A stretch of 64,000 bases of DNA from Tranzscheliella williamsii (taxonomy: Eukaryota > Basidiomycota > Ustilaginomycetes > Ustilaginales > Ustilaginaceae): assembly GCA_023212725.1 (NCBI GenBank), contig JALBYF010000001.1, positions 615,405 to 679,404 on the forward strand, given 5' to 3'. The number at the start of each line of letters is the position of its first letter. Within the stretch, counting starts at the first letter, position 1. The notes under the pieces are model-generated. The model made no database searches and was not told the DNA's origin. It was given only the letters and a program-made list of their open reading frames with translations. A program made the position numbers and the translations under genes. Below are positions 1-9,763 of the stretch, in pieces.

Positions 1-1211
1 TCAGCCAGCTGCATATCACCTCCGTGCGGGCGGAGGCCGCAGGTGGGGCGACAAGCTCGCCGGCCGAGGAGCCGACCGATAACATCTCCAAGACAGGTCT
101 CTACGACTTCCATGTCAAGAACGGTGGAAAAATGGTGCCATTCGGAGGATACCTGATGCCACTGACCTACGGCAGTGTAGGGCAGGTGGCATCGCATCAC
201 CATGTCCGTACACACGCAGGGCTTTTCGATGTAGGACATATGGTACAGCACAAATTCAAAGGGCCGGGAGCGCTCTCATTCTTGCAGCATCTCACGCCCG
301 CTTCGTTGAAGTCGATGCCGCCTTTCAACTCTACACTTTCGCTACTGCTGTCCGAGCAAGGCGGAATTCTGGACGACTTGATCATTACGAAGCACGCCGA
401 GGACGAGTTTTACGTAGTGACCAATGCCGGTTGCCGAGACAACGACCTGGCGTGGTTCAAGAAGCAACGGGAGCAGTGGAAGGGCGAGGCGGTGGAGCAT
501 CAAGTGATGGACGGATGGGGCTTACTGGCGCTGCAGGGCCCCACTTCTGCGCAGGTATTGGAGAAGCTGATCTCGGGAAGCTTCGACCTGAACACGTTAA
601 CGTTTGGCAAGAGCGCCTTCATCCCGCTCAAGCTCGGCGGACAAGAGGTAACGTGCCATGTGGCGCGAGCAGGATATACGGGCGAGGACGGGTTCGAAAT
701 CTCGATCCCTCCGTCTTCCACCGTCGCAGCAGCTGAAGCCCTGACCGCCGACCCGGAAGTGCAGCTGGCCGGTCTGGCTGCACGTGACAGCCTGCGCCTT
801 GAGGCAGGCATGTGCCTTTACGGCCATGACCTAGATGCTTCCGTCAGTCCGATCGAAGCCGCTCTGGCATGGTGTGTTGGGAAGGACCGACGGGCTGATG
901 CCGACTTCTTGGGCTCGGAACGGGTACTGAAGGAGCTCAAAGAAGGTCCTCCGCGACGTCGTGTGGGCCTAATCATCGAAGGAGGCATCGCGCGAGAAGG
1001 CGCCAAGCTCTTCACCGAGGATGGAACGCCGGTCGGCCAAGTGACATCGGGCATTCCCAGCCCCACGATTGGCAAGAACATCGCCATGGCTTTGGTGCAG
1101 AACGGTCACCACAAGAAGGGTACCAAACTGAAGGTCGAGATCCGCAAGAAGCTGAGAGATGCAGAGATTACCAAGATGCCGTTTGTCGAGAACAAGTTCT
1201 TCCGAGGCTAA
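1..1211 (+). CDS. GCV1: Glycine cleavage system T-protein (aminomethyltransferase), 5'-partial
   Basis: Mitochondrial aminomethyltransferase, the T-protein of the glycine cleavage complex, which moves the aminomethyl carbon of glycine to tetrahydrofolate and releases ammonia. The frame is open from base 3 to the TAA at 1209-1211 and has no ATG near its start, so the N-terminus with the mitochondrial presequence lies left of the window; the GTG at 24 is not a credible start. Family landmarks seen in order are TGLYDFHVKNGGKMVPF, GLFDVGHM, the ARAGYTGEDGFEIS segment of the folate-binding core, ARDSLRLEAGMCLYGHD, and a C-terminal barrel ending FVENKFFRG. In GLFDVGHM a glycine stands where most homologues have serine. 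No intron is visible in this part. Identity is near certain; only the start is missing. Confidence 0.96.
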   Translation, partial: SQLHITSVRAEAAGGATSSPAEEPTDNISKTGLYDFHVKNGGKMVPFGGYLMPLTYGSVGQVASHHHVRTHAGLFDVGHMVQHKFKGPGALSFLQHLTPASLKSMPPFNSTLSLLLSEQGGILDDLIITKHAEDEFYVVTNAGCRDNDLAWFKKQREQWKGEAVEHQVMDGWGLLALQGPTSAQVLEKLISGSFDLNTLTFGKSAFIPLKLGGQEVTCHVARAGYTGEDGFEISIPPSSTVAAAEALTADPEVQLAGLAARDSLRLEAGMCLYGHDLDASVSPIEAALAWCVGKDRRADADFLGSERVLKELKEGPPRRRVGLIIEGGIAREGAKLFTEDGTPVGQVTSGIPSPTIGKNIAMALVQNGHHKKGTKLKVEIRKKLRDAEITKMPFVENKFFRG

Positions 1212-2144
1212 AGGCCATTCCCAGAGAGTAGCCTAGCTACAGCGAATCCGTATATCACCGAGTTCGCATTCCATCATCACAAGAACACCCTTCTACTGAG
1301 GATGCCACCACCCAAGCACGGTTGTTCTATGGACATCCTGCGGTTTGATTGTGATAAAGGGAGCGGCAGCGGAGTAGTCCCAGAGCAGGCTGCATAGGAG
1401 CGCTTGTTCCTGGAGGGGACGTGCTGACATCAAAAACCTGAGCTAACGAAAAGTGATAGCGATGGAGGGTGGTGAGGCGGGCGGCCATGTTGTTAGAGTG
1501 TGGGTAACAGCAGAAGGATCGATATAGTCGAGTGACTTATCCATAGAAAAGTGGAGAATGTGCGGAAGGAAAACGAGCAACGCACAGAGACATCATCGTA
1601 GTCACTTTTCACTTTCCCACGCGGCGAATCGGCCATTGCGAAAGCCCACCATACCTTGGTTAAGTTAATGTGAGAATGCAAAGTCCTAATCGTTTCGGAA
1701 GGTTCTCGTCGCTTCGGGCCTTGCGTTCACTCTGTCTGCACGCGAGAGCTCAGCACGGCTTCGGAAGAGATCCTACCACTGTTACTACAAGACCAGCGAG
1801 GCGTAGTTCGATATTAGTCACGCTGCTGCAGGCGTTGAGCAATCACAATCAATCTCAGTCAGCTCGATCTGTGCCAGCCTCATCTGCATCATTACAGCCA
1901 ACTGTATATCTGCGATTGCGATTGCACTTGTCCTTGTCAACGTGGCCGCGTCTGGCAAATCGCTCCTCGCTACACTATCATCGGCTTCTCCTCGTCACCT
2001 CCCCTTTACCACCGTCTGAACTCGCAAAGACACAGCTTCGTTCCGAGAGATCCCCATTTCTACTAGCCATTCTCCTTCATCGAACGCGTCCGTCGCTGCA
2101 GTACAGCAGAAGCATAGCGAGACCTTTGTGCAAAGCATCACAAG
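1212..2144. other. Intergenic: GCV1 3' flank and TPS1 promoter/leader
   Basis: No gene supported. The right half is pyrimidine-rich, as expected for a fungal promoter and 5' leader. Two stress-response-element-like pentamers are present: AGGGG at 1414-1418 and CCCCT at 2001-2005. They fit a trehalose-synthesis gene but are short enough to occur by chance. An open frame with ATG at 1676 runs past the TPS1 start in another frame; if that ATG is within the mRNA it would be an overlapping upstream ORF. Confidence 0.5.
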
Positions 2145-3863
2145 ATGGAGGGCACGAGGCTCATCGTAGTCTCTAACCGGCTACCGGTCACCATCAAGGT
2201 CGATCCATCCGTTCCGGGTGGTTACACCTTCAGCTTGTCGTCCGGTGGGCTCGTCTCGGCGCTGTCAGGATGCAAGAAGAGTATGGACTTCATCTGGATC
2301 GGCTGGCCTGGCCTCTCGGTCCCTCCCAAGGACGAGGAGTACATCGAGAAGAAGCTTGGCGAGGAATACAGCTGCCAACCAGTGTGGATCTCTGACGAGA
2401 TCGCTGACCGGCACTACAATGGATTCTCCAACTCGATCCTCTGGCCTCTCTTCCATTACCATCCCGGAGAGATGAACTTCGACGAGGCCAACTGGCTCGC
2501 TTATCGGGAAGCCAATCTTCGCTTCGCTGAGAAGATCAGGAGCATCATCCGACAAGGCGACATGGTATGGGTACAAGATTACCACCTCATGCTTTTGCCG
2601 CTCATGCTGCGAACCCTCGTGGAAGGGGCCTCGCAGCAAGGCGCCACTTCGCAGAGGGAGCTGGAACACGTTCGCCACGGCGTCGATGGCAGCCTCCAGC
2701 TTCAAGACAACGACATGCTGGCTGCCCCAAGCGATCCTTACGACCCGCTCAGCGGTCGGCCCATGACCCCTCTTGGCGGCGACCTTCACAACTCGCAAAA
2801 TGCTCCCACCGGCAAGGGTCTAGGCACGAGCGATGGTTCCAGCGGACGTGGCGCCATCAAGATCGGCTTCTTCCTTCACACCCCCTTCCCATCGTCGGAG
2901 ATCTACAGGATTCTTCCCGTCCGCAGAGAGATTCTGCTCGGCATCTTGCATTGCGATCTTATTGGCTTCCACACGTACGATTACGCTCGACACTTCCTTT
3001 CATCGTGCACACGCATTCTGGGTCTGCCAACGATGCCGAACGGTGCCGAGTTTGAAGGTCGATATGTCCACGTTGGAACCTATCCCATCGGTATCGAGCC
3101 GAGCCAGTTCGAAGAGGGCTTGAGGCGGGATAGCGTCAAGGAGCGTATCAAGAGCCTGCAGCGACGCTTCGAAGGCGTCAAGATCATTGTTGGCGTCGAC
3201 AGGCTGGATTACATCAAGGGTGTGCCGCAGAAGCTGCATGCCCTGGAGACTTTCTTGCAGGATCATCCCGAGTGGGTGGGCAAGGTGGTGCTGGTCCAAG
3301 TCGCGGTGCCTTCGCGCCAAGACGTGGAGGAGTACCAGAATCTGCGGGCGACCGTCAACGAAGCGGTAGGCAGGATCAACGGCCGCTTTGGCACGGTGGA
3401 GTCGATGCCGATCCACTTCCTGCACCGGTCGGTCAGCTTTGACGAGCTCTGCGCGCTGTACGCGATCAGCGACGTCTGTCTTGTCACCTCGACGCGCGAT
3501 GGTATGAACCTGGTCTCGTACGAATACATTGCCTGCCAAGCCGAGCGCGCCGGTGTTATGGTCCTCTCCGAGTTTGCCGGTGCAGCGCAGTCGCTCAATG
3601 GCTCGCTGATCTGCAATCCGTGGGACACGTTTGCTGTCTCGGACGCCATCCACGAGGCGCTCACCATGCCCGCCAACATCCGCCGCGAGAACTTTGAAAA
3701 GCTCAGCAGATACGTCCAGAAGCACACCGCTAGCTGGTGGGGCCTCAGCTTTGTCAACGACCTCAAGAAGATCAAGGTCGACGACGGCATGGTCGAGTCT
3801 CCTGACGCCTCGACAAGGGCTGAGGTAAGGCTTCAGGACGCAGGCAGCACGGTAGGCGCATGA
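2145..3863 (+). CDS. TPS1: Alpha,alpha-trehalose-phosphate synthase (UDP-forming)
   Basis: Cytosolic GT20 glycosyltransferase that joins UDP-glucose and glucose-6-phosphate to trehalose-6-phosphate, the first step of trehalose synthesis, and which in fungi also restrains glycolytic influx. 572 residues, single exon, clean ATG. The N-terminus reads LIVVSNRLPVTIK, followed by the SSGGLVSAL loop, WIGWPG, and the WPLFHYHPGEMNF and DYHLMLLPLMLR segments (about residue 145). GFFLHTPFPSSEIYR begins near residue 241, then VDRLDYIKGVPQKL and STRDGMNLVSYEYIACQ close the sugar-nucleotide site. The protein is about 77 residues longer than yeast Tps1 (495). Nearly all the excess is one polar, Gly/Ser/Pro-rich insert at residues 160-236, between DYHLMLLP and FFLHTPFP. 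There is no C-terminal phosphatase domain, so it is Tps1 rather than Tps2/Tsl1. Confidence 0.97.
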   Translation: MEGTRLIVVSNRLPVTIKVDPSVPGGYTFSLSSGGLVSALSGCKKSMDFIWIGWPGLSVPPKDEEYIEKKLGEEYSCQPVWISDEIADRHYNGFSNSILWPLFHYHPGEMNFDEANWLAYREANLRFAEKIRSIIRQGDMVWVQDYHLMLLPLMLRTLVEGASQQGATSQRELEHVRHGVDGSLQLQDNDMLAAPSDPYDPLSGRPMTPLGGDLHNSQNAPTGKGLGTSDGSSGRGAIKIGFFLHTPFPSSEIYRILPVRREILLGILHCDLIGFHTYDYARHFLSSCTRILGLPTMPNGAEFEGRYVHVGTYPIGIEPSQFEEGLRRDSVKERIKSLQRRFEGVKIIVGVDRLDYIKGVPQKLHALETFLQDHPEWVGKVVLVQVAVPSRQDVEEYQNLRATVNEAVGRINGRFGTVESMPIHFLHRSVSFDELCALYAISDVCLVTSTRDGMNLVSYEYIACQAERAGVMVLSEFAGAAQSLNGSLICNPWDTFAVSDAIHEALTMPANIRRENFEKLSRYVQKHTASWWGLSFVNDLKKIKVDDGMVESPDASTRAEVRLQDAGSTVGA

Positions 3864-4048
3864 GCTCCCCATCTCTAGTCGCTCTGTACCATAGACCACC
3901 CTTTATATCGTCAGCCGCACTCGATACACGGTTTCTTACCGATACTACGTGGTTGACTACAAGATTCCAAATTGAGACAGAAGGCAACTGGGCGACAGTG
4001 ACAGGGGAGAGAGTGAATCGGCAGGAAGAAGGGCGAAGAGGAAGTGGA

Positions 4049-4933
4049 TTACGTGAGGACACGGCCTAGGAGGGGTGTGACGGTGGCGAGGTCGTGTCCG
4101 GGGACGACCAGGCCGCCGGTGGTTTTCTCGAGGCGTTGGAGGCGCTGATTGGAGTTGAACCAGGCGGGGTGGTCTCTGGCGAGCCAGCCCTGGGGCACGC
4201 CTGGCTTGAAGTTCTCCAGGACATGGGCGTGGTCGCTGACGAAGAAGAAGCTGCCGTCGTTCTCGAGGTTGAGCTGCATGCCGATGAGGCCGTCGGTGTG
4301 GCCGGGGAGGTGGTGGAGGGTGATGCCCTGGGCAAAGTCGATGGTCCTGTCGTCAAAGGTCTTCCAGTTGAGTTCGTCGAGGGAGAGGTAGTGCGGCATG
4401 TAGACGCCACGGTCGGCGCCTGTGGCGCAGCTGAACAAGGCGGACTTGAGCTCGCGTTCGTGCACCCAGATCGGCACGTCGGTCTTGCGGAAATGCTCGA
4501 GCCCGCCCGCATGGTCCAGATGCAGATGCCCAATGATGACTTGCGACACATCCTTGATGCTGTTGCCCGTCTTTGCGATCGCCGCCTCGAGCTCGTGCTC
4601 AGGCTCGTAGCGCGATCGCGCAAAAATGTCGTTGATCGGCGCACCCCACACTTCCGGATAGTCCTTTCCACAGCCCGTCTCCCAGAGGATAAGCCCCTCG
4701 GTGGGATGCTCGATGAGTACCGAGTACATGATCAGATCGCGTCGCTCTGGGACAGCCGGCCCCTTGGGATTGCTCATCAAGCTGCCGTTGCCGCCGCGCA
4801 AGAACCACCCGGCATCGGCCTGCAGGTATCCGAGACAGATGACATGGCACTTTGTGCCCTTGGGAGCCTTGTTCAAGACGTGGGGCAACACGACACCGTC
4901 GCGGCTCTGGTGCTGGCTGAGCTGGCCTGACAT
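4049..4933 (-). CDS. Metallo-beta-lactamase-fold hydrolase, N-acyl-homoserine-lactonase-like
   Basis: 294 residues from the ATG at 4933; the frame extends five codons further upstream only through a TTG. All ligands of a two-zinc lactonase site are visible: HLHLDH (His136, His138, Asp140, His141), PGHTDG (His212), VSDHAH (Asp234) and VPGHD (His280). The spacing and the N-terminal segment with SLMSNPKGPAVPERRDL resemble the AiiA/AttM and fungal lactonase branch rather than glyoxalase II or true beta-lactamases. The likely reaction is hydrolysis of a lactone ring; the substrate cannot be read from sequence. No signal peptide is apparent, so it is probably cytosolic. It is transcribed divergently from the tricalbin-like gene and has a TATA box about 100 bp upstream. 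Quorum-signal lactone degradation is inference; another lactone or ester is equally possible. Confidence 0.85.
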   Translation of the reverse strand: MSGQLSQHQSRDGVVLPHVLNKAPKGTKCHVICLGYLQADAGWFLRGGNGSLMSNPKGPAVPERRDLIMYSVLIEHPTEGLILWETGCGKDYPEVWGAPINDIFARSRYEPEHELEAAIAKTGNSIKDVSQVIIGHLHLDHAGGLEHFRKTDVPIWVHERELKSALFSCATGADRGVYMPHYLSLDELNWKTFDDRTIDFAQGITLHHLPGHTDGLIGMQLNLENDGSFFFVSDHAHVLENFKPGVPQGWLARDHPAWFNSNQRLQRLEKTTGGLVVPGHDLATVTPLLGRVLT

Positions 4934-6112
4934 AATGCAGCAGTGCAATTGCAGAGGAAGCGAGAGGGGTTACAGAGCAGAAACAGCGGCTAGCTGACCA
5001 AGCGGGAACATGGCCGATGAGCCGCTGCTCTTATATAGAGCGCAGTGGACGAGCGACCGTGCTGCCATCGCGGGCCCATGAGACCAGGCGCAAGGCACCC
5101 GCAGGCCGGCAGCATATATCGCCAGGAAAGGGACTCCTTCACAAGGCAGAAAGCACTCCCTTACTGGCCGGTGCGGGACCCGTGACCTCAAGGAAAAGGC
5201 AACCCCCGCTCGTAAATACACTCCGGGTTGTGTCATTTTGCGGGGCAAAGTCTTACTGCCATGTCAAACTAGGCGAGCTGGTGCATTCACCTGCGCTCGT
5301 GCAACCGCACGAGAAGCGACCGAGCATGTCGTGTGCATCACGCCAAAGACACAGTCCTAGTCGCAGTCCCAGTCGCAGTCATGTTGGCAGTTTAGAAACA
5401 TACATAGAAGCGCTCCCCGACATGAGACCCGTAGTGGAGTGCTGCGCAAGCTTTAGATGGTCCGTGCTAGCACGCTCACCGGCTGTGATTGCAGGTTGGT
5501 ACTCTAGCTTGTATATGAGGCCTTTGGTCCCTGCGGATTTACGCTTGTGCAGTTGCGATTGGCAGGGGAACGCGACTGTGGCTTCGCCATCGATCATAAC
5601 TCTTTCTTCAAAGGTGGCTATTCCTTCAAAAGGTGGCTATATCGGGACTTATGCGTGGCGCTCAGCTTGTCGCCCTTGCTACCATATAGTCACATTTACC
5701 CTATGAGGATCCTCCTTGAGCAAGCCGCACAACCCGACGCAGTGTGAATGTGGCCTTTTCTCCATCGGAAGCGCCTGCATCCTTTAGTAATTGCAACCGC
5801 AAGCGCATGCAGCATGTGGTGTGACGTGACGGACAGCAGCGAAACTCGGAACTCTCAACGCAGAGCGAGTAGTAGTGTACCCTATACAACAACCATCTGA
5901 GGTCACATGCGGTGACTTCCTAAGACTATAGAATCTCAGCTATCGATCAAGGTTCGCTCACGGCGCGGCTTATCGCTATGACTTTGTGATGCGAAAGACT
6001 CACCACGAAAGCTTGGCAGTGCCACCGGTTAGCTGCAACACGACTGAGCCTTTTGTCCTTCCCGCTGTTCCTCCTGGCTAACCCTCGCCTTAGCTTCGAC
6101 GAGAAAGCGGCC
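4934..6112. other. Divergent intergenic region, lactonase-like / tricalbin-like
   Basis: About 1.2 kb between two divergently read genes. Apart from the TATA box at 5031 I see only short imperfect repeats of CAGTC(C/G) around 5350-5385. Open frames here have no recognisable protein features and lack a run of preferred codons. Confidence 0.5.
5031..5037 (-). promoter_or_regulatory. TATA box of the lactonase-like gene
   Basis: The minus strand reads CTCTATATAAGAGC here, with TATATAA centred about 100 bp upstream of the ATG at 4933. Position and sequence suit a TATA-dependent, possibly inducible promoter. Confidence 0.55.
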
Positions 6113-9100
6113 ATGCAGACGGACAAAGAACGGGAGTCGCAGCCAGACACGGGCTACAGCCTCTCCTCGGCCATGGGACATCCGTTTCGCGCGATGAAGA
6201 AGCATCTACACGGAGACCATGGCTCCGAGCCGCAGTCGACTTCCTCTTCACAGATGCTGGATACCGCCACCGGCCTCGCCAAGGCACCGGCGCAAGTCGT
6301 TGCCGATGGAGCCAAGACGACCGCCGATGCTGCCGCCTCGAGTCGCTTCAATCCCCTCGAGAATAAAGCTGAGAAAGCGGCAGAAACCTTCCAGGGAAGA
6401 AACAACGAATGGAGGAAGGTCGAGGATCCGATCACGGGCAAATTTGTGGTACAGCGAGATGTCACGGACAAAGAGTATCAGCAAGGTCTCGAGCAATCCA
6501 GCAGCCAAGGCAAGGGTCTACATGTGTTGGAATCACCAGAGGAGCACCAAACGGACGTCAACCAGCCAGAAGACGCGCCAAAGGATCCCAACCACGTTTC
6601 TAAGCATTCTCAATCCGAACCCATCCCAGGTCACGGCATCAGCGCCCTTGTCTACCAGCTTCCGACCACGTCACCAACCGAAGCCTTGGTCGAAGATTCC
6701 CACCAGCGTCTTGTAACGCAACTGGCAAGTACCTGGGTCTTGGGCCTGGGGCTTGCCTGTCTCGGTCTATGGCACTTCCCGAGTCTTTCTGTCTTGACCC
6801 TGCTGGCAACCACAGGTTATGTTTACATTCAACAGTACAAGTCGCACAAACGGTTGCTCGCATCTCTTCAAGACCACGAGTTGGAAAGAGAAAAGCTACG
6901 TGGCAAGAAGATCGAGGCGGCCAAAGTTCCCGAAAGCGCCGAGTGGCTCAACGCTTTTCTCGCCCAGTTGTGGCCACAGATCAATGCCGACGTGTTCTCC
7001 GGCTTGTGCGATACCCTTGAGGATGTCCTGCAAGCCAGTGTACCCTCTATCATAGAATCTGTCAAGGTCTCAGAGATCACGCAGGGCACCACCTCCTTTC
7101 GGATCCTAGCGGTCAGGCGTCTTGACGAGCGAAGGGATCAAAAAAACAAGTCCAACAAAGATGCTAGGACGAGACATACGGAGAAAAGGCAAACAACCGA
7201 GGCCAAGGAGCAGCTAGGCCTCGTCGACGAAAAGCAGAAAGAGATCGACCAGTCCGAAAAGATGAACCAGGCACAGCAAGCCGGTGTTTCCGCAGTCGTC
7301 GATGAGGATGATGACGGCTCCGAGTACATCAATCTTGAGGTCGCCTTCGCCTATCGCCCTCCCCACACAAGCGATACTGGCATTACCAAGATCGAGCCGC
7401 TGGAAAAGAGCACCTGCGCTCATCTACTGCTTACTTTCTTTCTCAAGACCGGCATCACCAAACTACCAGTTCCAGTCAATGTTAACGTACGCGGGCTGGT
7501 AGGGACTATGAGGCTCCGCATCCAGCTCATCTCTCAGCCTCCATTCCTTGGCAAGCTCAAGCTTTCGTTCATCGGTCTCCCACGCATTCAGATCGACGCT
7601 GCTCCCTTGCGCCTCGTATCGGTCATGGACATTCCCTTTATTTCCGGCTTTATTCAAAACGCCCTAGACGCCGCGATGGCAGCCTACACCGCTCCTGAAT
7701 TTCTCGATCTGGACCTGGCGCAGCTGATCAGTGGAGACGACATCAAGCGCGAAGTCTTGGCAGTGGGCGTGATTCTGGTCAAGATCCACCGAGCCGTCGA
7801 TCTGGAGCGTAGCGATGCGGCCGGAAGCAGCGACCCGTATGTCTTCGTGTCCTTTGCAAGATACGGAAAACCTCTGTACAGCACTCGCGTTATCGTTCGT
7901 GATCTCGAGCCGCACTGGAACGAGACGGCCGCCATCCTGCTCCTTCCCGAAGTCGTCAAAGCAGGCGAGCGAGTCGCTATCGAGCTGAAAGATAGCGATC
8001 GGCTATCTTCCGACGAGCTACTTGGCAAAGCTGAAATTGAACTCTCCGAGCTCCTCAAGAACAGCAACAAGATGATTGAGAAGACCGACCATCTCAAAGG
8101 GTCGGTGCCGGGGTCGAAGAGAGGTGGTATTGTATCCTGGTCCATTGGATTTTTCGGCAAAGCACCAATAGAAGGCCAGATGGTTACACAAGAGGCGAAG
8201 CATGATGACAATCCCGACCAGCTGACCAGTGGCAACGATGACCATGCTGATGATGAACCACGGCATGTCGATGCCGAGCGCGACGAGCTGCTGAACAAGG
8301 CTGAGCGGGAGGGCAAGGTGCCTGTCGAACTTGTCCCTCCGAATCCTGAGAAGCCCAGCGGGATCTTGTCAATCACCATCCACCAGCTTGCGGCTCTAGA
8401 CACTCAGAAGAACAAGGCTGTGGGCCCGAGACGTAGAACGCCATTCGAGGAGGGGATCAAGATCGAGAAGGCCGAAGGCGACGAGTCCTTCGATGCGCCC
8501 TCTTCCTACGTTGAAGTCATCCTCTCCGATCAGCTCGTTTATCGCACGCGTGTCAAGATGTTCTCGCGTGCGCCGATCATCCAGGCTGGTACGGAACGTT
8601 TCATACGCGACTGGAGGGAGACTTCCGTCATCCTAGTGGTTCGCGAGTCTCGCATCAACGAACAGGATCCCATCATCGGCATTTCCACCGTCCAACTCTC
8701 TGAACTTTTCCATAACAGCTCCCAGGTTACCGACTGGTTCCCTGTCGCCGGTGGGATCGGCTCGGGAAGGATGCGCCTCTCTTTCCTATTCCGAGCGGTC
8801 CTACTGGAGCCCGAAAGGAGTCTGCAAGCATCCGACATTGGCACATTGCAGCTTTCTGGCCACGCGAGGTTGGAAGCCGCAGACCAGCAGAGCCAGCATG
8901 AGCTCGGCGGTTGCTATCTTCGCCTTGCCACGATTGCATCGAAAGTTTCCATCTCGGCGCTTCATGCCTCGTCTTCAGCCTCGAGGGGATCGGAGAGCAC
9001 AACCAGCGACGTTCTGTGGCCGCTGACTCGTAAGGATCGACCCATACGGCTACCTTTCTACCGTCGACATGCGTCAGCTCTCATCATCGAATGGAGGGCA

Positions 9101-9763
9101 AAGAACCCAATCAGAAGGACAAGTGTCTGGGCGATCTCGACGCTCTGGCTTACGAATGTTCGTGACAGCGGTTCAAATCAGAACGAAGCTACCGAGACCA
9201 TCCGCATCCCCGTCTGGGACGCCAAGGACAAGAAAATACTTGCACGTCTAAGGCAGAATTACCAGTCACACGAAGACGTAGAGACGGGCAAGAGGCTCGG
9301 CGCACATCTCCTTGGCTTTGTTTATCTTGAACTCTCTGTCAAGCCCGGCCTCGACTTGACGCATCAGCGATACGCATCGAGGCAGCCCGAGACAAGGGCC
9401 TCTCTGGAAGCATGGAAGATCTGTGCATCGGTGGGTGGAAGCGAGGCGTTTGGGCAGCAGGCATGGGAGGACGACATGGCCCAAGACTCGAGTAGTAGTG
9501 ATTCAGCCTCTTCCTCTTCCGACGAAGGAGAGGGCTCTGAAAAGCCGAACCAGGGCAAGACAGGCCTATTACAACGAGCGATCCGGAACAAGAAGGAGGA
9601 GAGCTGGCAACTGGCAAGCGGCGGCGACATGGGCAAGATCTCGAAACCCAAGAGGATGGCGGAAGCGCTAGAGGAGAAGACGCGCGACACCGCCGCCAAG
9701 CTCAAGAGCAAATTCAACGTCTCCAAGGACAAGCTCGGCGGGCAGGTGGAGCACGAGGTGTAG
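6113..9763 (+). CDS. Tricalbin/Mug190-like protein: membrane hairpin, SMP lipid-transfer domain and C2 domains
   Basis: Predicted ER-anchored lipid-transfer tether of ER contact sites. 1216 residues from the ATG at 6113; the frame is open 20 codons further but only to a TTG. An N-terminal polar region (1-195) is followed by a hydrophobic hairpin at about 200-245 (VLGLGLACLGLWHFPSLSV and on). An SMP domain begins with ESAEWLNAFLAQLWP near 274 and ends near 540. The first C2 domain (about 545-650) carries SDPYVFVSF and PHWNE. A second, more divergent C2 lies at about 747-880 with an insertion. A third, C2-like or unassigned region follows, then a basic, Ser-rich tail. The order hairpin-SMP-C2-C2 matches extended synaptotagmins and yeast tricalbins; the long C-terminal part and the insertion inside SMP (about 350-420, Lys/Glu-rich) fit better with the fungal Mug190 branch. 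Single exon. Confidence 0.88.
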   Translation: MQTDKERESQPDTGYSLSSAMGHPFRAMKKHLHGDHGSEPQSTSSSQMLDTATGLAKAPAQVVADGAKTTADAAASSRFNPLENKAEKAAETFQGRNNEWRKVEDPITGKFVVQRDVTDKEYQQGLEQSSSQGKGLHVLESPEEHQTDVNQPEDAPKDPNHVSKHSQSEPIPGHGISALVYQLPTTSPTEALVEDSHQRLVTQLASTWVLGLGLACLGLWHFPSLSVLTLLATTGYVYIQQYKSHKRLLASLQDHELEREKLRGKKIEAAKVPESAEWLNAFLAQLWPQINADVFSGLCDTLEDVLQASVPSIIESVKVSEITQGTTSFRILAVRRLDERRDQKNKSNKDARTRHTEKRQTTEAKEQLGLVDEKQKEIDQSEKMNQAQQAGVSAVVDEDDDGSEYINLEVAFAYRPPHTSDTGITKIEPLEKSTCAHLLLTFFLKTGITKLPVPVNVNVRGLVGTMRLRIQLISQPPFLGKLKLSFIGLPRIQIDAAPLRLVSVMDIPFISGFIQNALDAAMAAYTAPEFLDLDLAQLISGDDIKREVLAVGVILVKIHRAVDLERSDAAGSSDPYVFVSFARYGKPLYSTRVIVRDLEPHWNETAAILLLPEVVKAGERVAIELKDSDRLSSDELLGKAEIELSELLKNSNKMIEKTDHLKGSVPGSKRGGIVSWSIGFFGKAPIEGQMVTQEAKHDDNPDQLTSGNDDHADDEPRHVDAERDELLNKAEREGKVPVELVPPNPEKPSGILSITIHQLAALDTQKNKAVGPRRRTPFEEGIKIEKAEGDESFDAPSSYVEVILSDQLVYRTRVKMFSRAPIIQAGTERFIRDWRETSVILVVRESRINEQDPIIGISTVQLSELFHNSSQVTDWFPVAGGIGSGRMRLSFLFRAVLLEPERSLQASDIGTLQLSGHARLEAADQQSQHELGGCYLRLATIASKVSISALHASSSASRGSESTTSDVLWPLTRKDRPIRLPFYRRHASALIIEWRAKNPIRRTSVWAISTLWLTNVRDSGSNQNEATETIRIPVWDAKDKKILARLRQNYQSHEDVETGKRLGAHLLGFVYLELSVKPGLDLTHQRYASRQPETRASLEAWKICASVGGSEAFGQQAWEDDMAQDSSSSDSASSSSDEGEGSEKPNQGKTGLLQRAIRNKKEESWQLASGGDMGKISKPKRMAEALEEKTRDTAAKLKSKFNVSKDKLGGQVEHEV

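Noticed and set aside
1670..2176. 168-codon open frame upstream of and overlapping TPS1
   Set aside because: No protein-family features, lies in the C/T-rich leader and runs into the TPS1 start; best seen as chance, or at most an upstream ORF.
5017..5706. 229-codon plus-strand frame between the lactonase-like and tricalbin-like genes
   Set aside because: Composition is not coding-like, it crosses the TATA box region of the minus gene, and there is no recognisable domain.
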